Assembly: GCF_009834185.1 (NCBI RefSeq)
Contig: NZ_CP047173.1
Location: 2,294,001 to 2,358,000, forward strand
DNA length: 64,000 nt
Source: Rathayibacter sp. VKM Ac-2760
GTDB lineage: Bacteria; Actinomycetota; Actinomycetes; Actinomycetales; Microbacteriaceae
Reading direction: 5' to 3'
The position numbers and the translations under genes were made by a program. How positions within the stretch are numbered: position 1 is the stretch's first letter; every line of letters starts with the position of its first letter. The notes beneath the pieces were generated by a model. That model was not told where the DNA came from and ran no database searches. It saw only the letters and a program-made list of their open reading frames with translations. This document shows, piece by piece, positions 57,581 to 64,000 of the stretch.

Positions 57581-58711
57581 TCAGGCGCCCGCGAGGGCTC
57601 CGAAGCCGAGCAGTGGCACCTGGGTCTCCTCCGGCGTGAGCGAGCCGTGCTGGCCGATCATCGACCGGCCGGAGCCGTCCTGCGCCGCGTAGTAGGCGAT
57701 CGCCTTGCGGGCCGCCACGAAGACGTCGCCCATCCGCTCGGCCGCCGGCGCGCCGATCTCGCCGAACCAGCCGCTCGCCTCCACCTCGTCTCGCGTCGCG
57801 ATCCAGGCCCGCGCTCCCTCGGCGTCGCGCCAGCGCGCGGCGACCGCCTCAGCGTCGACCCCCGGCTCGAGGTGCAGCTGCAGGCAGCGCGGCTCGCCGG
57901 CGAGATGACGCACCCCCTCGAGCAGGGCCGCGTCCTCGACGAGGACGTGCGAGGAGGCGGGGACGTCGAGCACGCCGTGGTCCGCGGTGACCAGCAGCCC
58001 CTCGCGGGCGGAGAGACCGCGGACGAAGCCGCCGACCTCGGCGTCCAGCGCCTCGAGGGCGGTCGTCCACTCGGGCGACTCCCACCCGCGGGCATGCGCG
58101 GTCATGTCGAGCTCGGGCACGTAGAGGTAGACGATCTGCCGGCCGCCCCGGTCCAGGAGGTCCCGCGCCGCCGCGAAGCGCTCGGACACTCCCCCGGCGG
58201 CGCGGTACTCGGCCCCGCGGAGGATCGCGCGGGTGAGCCCCGAGCGCGCGTAGCGGGACGGCCCGATCACGCTCGCGGCGACCCCGGCCGCCGACGCCCG
58301 CTCGAAGACCGTCGGGTGCGGCTGCCACTCCTCCGGCACCATCCGGTCGTCCCAGCCGGAGAGCTGGTTCACCAGCCGGTCGTTGTCGCGGTCGAGCACG
58401 CGGTAGCCGACCATGCCGTGGCCGCCCGGGCGCAGGCCCGTGGTGAGGCTCGCGAGCGCCGCGGCGGTCGTCGTCGGGAAGCCGGAGACGAGGGTCGACG
58501 CCTTCGTCAGCGCCGGTGCGAGCGTCCGGGCGTGCCCGGCGCGCTGGCGGAGGTTGGCCGCTCCGAGCCCGTCGACGAGGACCACGACGATCCGGTCCAC
58601 GCGGGGCGAGCCGAAGGTCCCGGTGCGGCCGAGCACGGCGTCGAGGGCGCCGGGGAGGACGTCGGCGAGGCTCCGCCGCCCGGCGGGGACGGCCGGTAGC
58701 ATGGGGGTCAT
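57581..58711 (-). CDS. Alkaline phosphatase-superfamily phosphodiesterase / nucleotide pyrophosphatase-like
   Basis: This 376-residue protein of the type I phosphodiesterase/nucleotide pyrophosphatase family has the metal-binding start VVLVDGLGAANL (about 43-54) and nucleophile Thr region SGFPTTTAAALASLTTG (about 76-92). GHGMVGYRV comes next, followed by the metal-ligand motifs ELDMTAHARGWESPEW and VTADHGVLDVP, and HGSLTPEE near the end. No signal peptide is obvious, so it is probably cytoplasmic or membrane-associated. The gene lies between sepH and parC as in many actinobacteria. The substrate is not known. ATG 58711. Confidence 0.9.
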   Translation of the reverse strand: MTPMLPAVPAGRRSLADVLPGALDAVLGRTGTFGSPRVDRIVVVLVDGLGAANLRQRAGHARTLAPALTKASTLVSGFPTTTAAALASLTTGLRPGGHGMVGYRVLDRDNDRLVNQLSGWDDRMVPEEWQPHPTVFERASAAGVAASVIGPSRYARSGLTRAILRGAEYRAAGGVSERFAAARDLLDRGGRQIVYLYVPELDMTAHARGWESPEWTTALEALDAEVGGFVRGLSAREGLLVTADHGVLDVPASSHVLVEDAALLEGVRHLAGEPRCLQLHLEPGVDAEAVAARWRDAEGARAWIATRDEVEASGWFGEIGAPAAERMGDVFVAARKAIAYYAAQDGSGRSMIGQHGSLTPEETQVPLLGFGALAGA

Positions 58712-58786
58712 CGTGCCCAGTTTCGCACGGGACGTCCTCGGGCGGGGCGAGCCCCGCCGTGCCCGTGCCCGCCACCGAAGTGAGTC

Positions 58787-61255
<2,469 letters not shown>

Positions 61256-61276
61256 CGACGGCCCGGGACCGCGGCG

Positions 61277-63358
61277 TCAGACGTCGATGCGGTCGCGGGA
61301 GAGCGTCTCCGAGCCGCGGACGATGAACTCCTTGCGCGGTGCCACCTCGTTGCCCATCAGCAGCTCGAAGACCCGGCCGGCGTTCTCCGCGTCGGAGACA
61401 TTCACCCGGCGCAGCGTGCGACGGGAGCGGTCCATCGTCGTCAGGGCGAGCTGATCAGCGTCCATCTCACCCAGGCCCTTGTAGCGCTGGATCGGATCCT
61501 GGTAGCGCCGGTTCGCCTTCGAGAGCGCGGCGAGCACGCTCTTCAGCTCCGTCTCGGAGTACGTGTAGATCGTCTCGTTCGGCTTCCGCCCCGCGTTCAT
61601 CACCACGACCCGGTGCAGCGGAGGCACCGCGGCGAACACCCGGCCGGCCTCGACCAGCGGGCGCATGTAGCGGAAGAACAGCGTGAGCAGCAGGGTGCGG
61701 ATGTGCGCGCCGTCGACATCGGCGTCGCTCATCAGGATGATCTTCCCGTAGCGCGCGGCCGGCAGCTCGAAGGAGCGGCCGGAGCCCGCGCCGATCACCT
61801 GGATCATCGACGCGCACTCGGTGTTCGAGAGCATGTCGGCGATGCTCGCCTTCTGCACGTTGAGGATCTTGCCGCGGATCGGCAGCAGCGCCTGGTACTC
61901 GCTGTTGCGGGCGAGCTTCGCCGTGCCGAGCGCCGAGTCGCCCTCGACGATGAAGAGCTCGCTGTTCTCGACGTCGTTGCTGCGGCAGTCGACGAGCTTC
62001 GCGGGCAGCGACGAGGACTCGAGCGCGTTCTTGCGCCGCTGGGTCTCCTTGTGCGCCCGCGCCGAGATCCGCGACTTCATCTCCGCGACGAGCTTCTCGA
62101 GCAGCTGCGACATCTGCGCCTTGTCCTCGCGCTTCGTCGAGGCGAACACCGCGCCGAGCGTCGAGGTGATCGTCTGCGCGACGATCGCGCGCACGGCCGG
62201 CGTGCCGAGGATCTCCTTGGTCTGGCCCTCGAACTGCGGCTCGGGCAGCCGGACGGTGAGCACCGCGGTGAGGCCGGCGAGCGCGTCGTCCTTCTCCAGC
62301 TTGTCCGAGCCGGCCTTGAGCCGACGGGCGTTGGCCTCGACCTGTCCGCGCAGCAGCTTCAGCAGCCCCTGCTCGAACCCGGTCTGGTGGGTGCCGCCCT
62401 TGGGCGTCGAGATGATGTTGACGAAGCTGCGCAGCACGGTCTCGTAGCCGGTGCCCCAGCGCAGCGCGATGTCGACCTCGCAGGTGCGCTCGACCTCGGT
62501 CGGCACCATCGCGCCGCCGGGGCTGAGCACGGGGACGGTCTCGGTGAAGGTGCCGCTGCCGGTGAGCCTCAGCACGTCGGTGACCGCGGCGTCCGGTGCG
62601 AGGAACTCGACGAACTCCGCGATGCCGCCGTCGTAGCGGAACATCTCGGCGCGGCGCTCCTCCTCGCGGTCGTCGACGATGTCGATGGTCAGCCCCGGCA
62701 CGAGGAACGCGGTCTGCCGCGCCCGGGACACGAGGTCGTCGGTCTGGAAGGCGGCGCCCTTCGTGAAGATCTGGCGGTCGGCCCAGTAGCGCACGCGCGT
62801 GCCGGTGACGCCCTTCTTCACCTTGCCGACGATCTCCAGCTCCGAGCCGTTCTCGAACGGCGAGAACGGCGCGTCCGGAGTGGGCTCCCCCGCGTCGGCG
62901 AATCGGCCGGGCTCGCCGCGGTGGAACGACATCCGATAGGTGCGGCCGTCGCGGTCGACCTCGACGTCGAGCCGCTCCGAGAGCGCGTTCACGACCGAGG
63001 CGCCCACGCCGTGCAGTCCGCCCGAGGCGGCGTAGGAGCCGGAGCCGAACTTGCCGCCGGCGTGCAGCTTGGTGAAGACGACCTCGACACCGGAGAGCCC
63101 GGTCTTCGGCTCGATGTCCACCGGGATGCCGCGGGCGCGGTCGCGGACCTCGACGCTGCCGTCCGCGTGCAGCACCACGCTGATCTCCGTGCCGTGCCCG
63201 GCGAGGGCCTCGTCGACCGAGTTGTCGATGACCTCCCACAGGCAGTGCATCAGGCCCCGGGAGTCCGTCGAGCCGATGTACATGCCGGGACGCTTGCGGA
63301 CCGCCTCGAGGCCCTCGAGGACGGAGAGGTGCCGTGCGGAGTAGTCGGTGGAGGCCAT
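61277..63358 (-). CDS. parE: DNA topoisomerase IV subunit B (GyrB/ParE family)
   Basis: This 693-residue ATPase subunit has GHKL-fold motifs LWEVIDNSVDEALAG (with ATP-binding Asn and catalytic Glu), DRARGIPVDIEPKTGLSGVEV (in part) and ASGGLHGVGASVVNALS. The transducer domain and TOPRIM motifs EGDSALGTAKLARN and SDADVDGAHIRTLLLTLFF (in part) bring the metal ions for DNA cleavage. It pairs with the convergent parC. A separate gyrA/gyrB pair would be expected near the origin; that is inference. The start is ATG 63358. Confidence 0.93.
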   Translation of the reverse strand: MASTDYSARHLSVLEGLEAVRKRPGMYIGSTDSRGLMHCLWEVIDNSVDEALAGHGTEISVVLHADGSVEVRDRARGIPVDIEPKTGLSGVEVVFTKLHAGGKFGSGSYAASGGLHGVGASVVNALSERLDVEVDRDGRTYRMSFHRGEPGRFADAGEPTPDAPFSPFENGSELEIVGKVKKGVTGTRVRYWADRQIFTKGAAFQTDDLVSRARQTAFLVPGLTIDIVDDREEERRAEMFRYDGGIAEFVEFLAPDAAVTDVLRLTGSGTFTETVPVLSPGGAMVPTEVERTCEVDIALRWGTGYETVLRSFVNIISTPKGGTHQTGFEQGLLKLLRGQVEANARRLKAGSDKLEKDDALAGLTAVLTVRLPEPQFEGQTKEILGTPAVRAIVAQTITSTLGAVFASTKREDKAQMSQLLEKLVAEMKSRISARAHKETQRRKNALESSSLPAKLVDCRSNDVENSELFIVEGDSALGTAKLARNSEYQALLPIRGKILNVQKASIADMLSNTECASMIQVIGAGSGRSFELPAARYGKIILMSDADVDGAHIRTLLLTLFFRYMRPLVEAGRVFAAVPPLHRVVVMNAGRKPNETIYTYSETELKSVLAALSKANRRYQDPIQRYKGLGEMDADQLALTTMDRSRRTLRRVNVSDAENAGRVFELLMGNEVAPRKEFIVRGSETLSRDRIDV

Positions 63359-63587
63359 CCGCTCAGTTTACGGTCGAGGGCCGACTCCCCGGCCGAGGCG
63401 CCCCGGACCGCTCCCGCTCCCGGATCCGCCTGGGAAGTGATCCCGAGGACCTACGCGCAGAGCGAAATGCCACGGGATCGACTCTGCCGGGAAACATCCG
63501 CGTGCTTTGATGGTTGGACCAAGGGAAGGACGGAGCCGAGAGGCCGAGTCCACCGAAGTCGAAGACCCGAGCGCAGGAGGCCACGTC
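63359..63587. other. Gap between parE and the DUF7455 gene
   Basis: This 229-bp divergent gap has no convincing gene. It is somewhat A/T-richer around 63500-63530 (CGTGCTTTGATGGTTGG), where the DUF7455 promoter may lie, and holds an AGGAGG at about 63575-63580 before the DUF7455 start. I see no strong palindrome. Confidence 0.5.
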
Positions 63588-63821
63588 ATGTCGACCACAG
63601 CAACCCAGAACGGCGTGGACGAGCTCGCTGGATCGCAGCAGCTCTCCGCGGCAGACCGCTGCGACAGCTGCGGAGCCCAGGCCTACATCCGTGTCGTGGT
63701 GAACAGTGGAGAACTGCTGTTCTGCGCGCACCACGGCAAGAAGTACCAGGAGAAGCTCTCCAGCATCGCCCAGAGCTGGCACGACGAGTCGGCGCGCCTC
63801 TTCGAGGAGCAGCGCCCCTAG
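63588..63821 (+). CDS. DUF7455 small protein
   Basis: This conserved actinobacterial protein has 77 residues. The core ADRCDSCGAQAYIRVVVNSGELLFCAHHGKKY (in parts, about 21-52) contains CDSC and CAHH, four residues that could bind one zinc ion. The N-terminus is Thr/Ser/Gln rich and the C-terminus helical (SIAQSWHDESARLFEEQ). DUF7455 genes are often found next to the parE/sigma-factor region, as here. ATG 63588 follows AGGAGG. Function unknown; transcription-related binding is a speculation. Confidence 0.9.
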   Translation: MSTTATQNGVDELAGSQQLSAADRCDSCGAQAYIRVVVNSGELLFCAHHGKKYQEKLSSIAQSWHDESARLFEEQRP

Positions 63822-63855
63822 TCCACGACCACTCGTCGGTGGGGAGCGGGACTCC

Positions 63856-64000
63856 CTACCGGCCGACTCCGAGCCGCTTCGCGATCACCTCGCGGGCGGC
63901 TCGAGCTGTCTCATCCGCCGCTCGGATCCGCTCGTCCGTCGCCGAGTAGGTCAGTCCATGACGCTCCGCCACCCGGGCGAGGATCGCGTCCGCGAGGACC
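63856..64000 (-). CDS. 3' end of an unrecognised gene
   Basis: On the minus strand a frame is open from the window edge to a TAG (complement at 63856-63858). It encodes the last 48 or so residues, in segments ADAILARVAERHGLTYSATD and ERIRAADETARAAREVI, ending AKRLGVGR. The composition is that of a normal helical protein of this genome. The start lies outside the window and the family cannot be named. It converges on the DUF7455 gene. Confidence 0.45.
   Translation of the reverse strand, partial: VLADAILARVAERHGLTYSATDERIRAADETARAAREVIAKRLGVGR

Noticed and set aside
61256..61276. Possible terminator between parC and parE
   Set aside because: Only short and imperfect pairing is visible in the 21-bp gap, not enough to annotate.

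Overview
The window comes from a very high-GC actinobacterium, most probably a Microbacteriaceae member close to Rathayibacter, Clavibacter or Curtobacterium. That placement is inferred from the gene set: SepH, DUF3710, DUF3159, DUF3093, DUF4193, DUF3000, DUF7455, F420-type oxidoreductases and a second type II topoisomerase. The sequence looks chromosomal. I see no rRNA, tRNA, phage, transposase or CRISPR array. About 57 protein genes are supported, packed tightly on both strands, many with GTGA/ATGA start-stop overlaps.

Layout. 1-6 kb: end of an unknown gene, a UvrA-like ATPase, a serine hydrolase, a FUSC-type membrane protein and a PPOX enzyme. 6-19 kb: mixed accessory genes, namely a secreted protein, TetR with a quinone-oxidoreductase-like gene, an MFS exporter, an LLM enzyme, NhaA, LysR divergent from an SdhA-like flavoprotein, a small low-GC insert (membrane protein plus MarR), a stress membrane protein, an orphan response regulator, a lipoprotein and a RibD-like reductase. 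19.6-34.3 kb: an amino-sugar and glycan-use locus (ROK regulator, nagB, GlcNAc-kinase-like gene, sugar ABC importer, GH38 alpha-mannosidase, an unrecognised barrel protein, GH95 fucosidase, nagA). 34.3-43 kb: REP-like repeats, a PmoA-family protein, SGNH hydrolase, PemK/MazF-like protein, AmtB with a GlnR-like site, ZapE, sulfurtransferase-SufE-reductase and an alpha/beta hydrolase. 43-64 kb: core genes (DUF3000-RNase D, thiolase-FadB, dxs, acn, DUF3159-DUF3710-dut, DUF3093, DUF4193, sepH, a phosphodiesterase-like protein, parC, parE, DUF7455).

How the glycan locus may work (inference). The enzymes have no signal peptides, so fucosylated, mannosylated, GlcNAc-containing oligosaccharides would be bound by the lipoprotein, imported intact through the two permeases with an ATPase encoded elsewhere, and trimmed in the cytoplasm by GH95, GH38 and the unknown enzyme. 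Released GlcNAc would then pass through kinase, NagA and NagB into glycolysis. The unknown protein at 29079-30779 is the most likely new component.

Other points of interest: a roughly 1.1 kb low-GC insert between 19-bp direct repeats, which appears to have split a terminator and fused a membrane-protein frame to antisense DNA of the flavoprotein gene; about eleven short tandem duplications (12-19 bp), mostly at gene ends and several spanning stop codons; and several clear palindromic operators.
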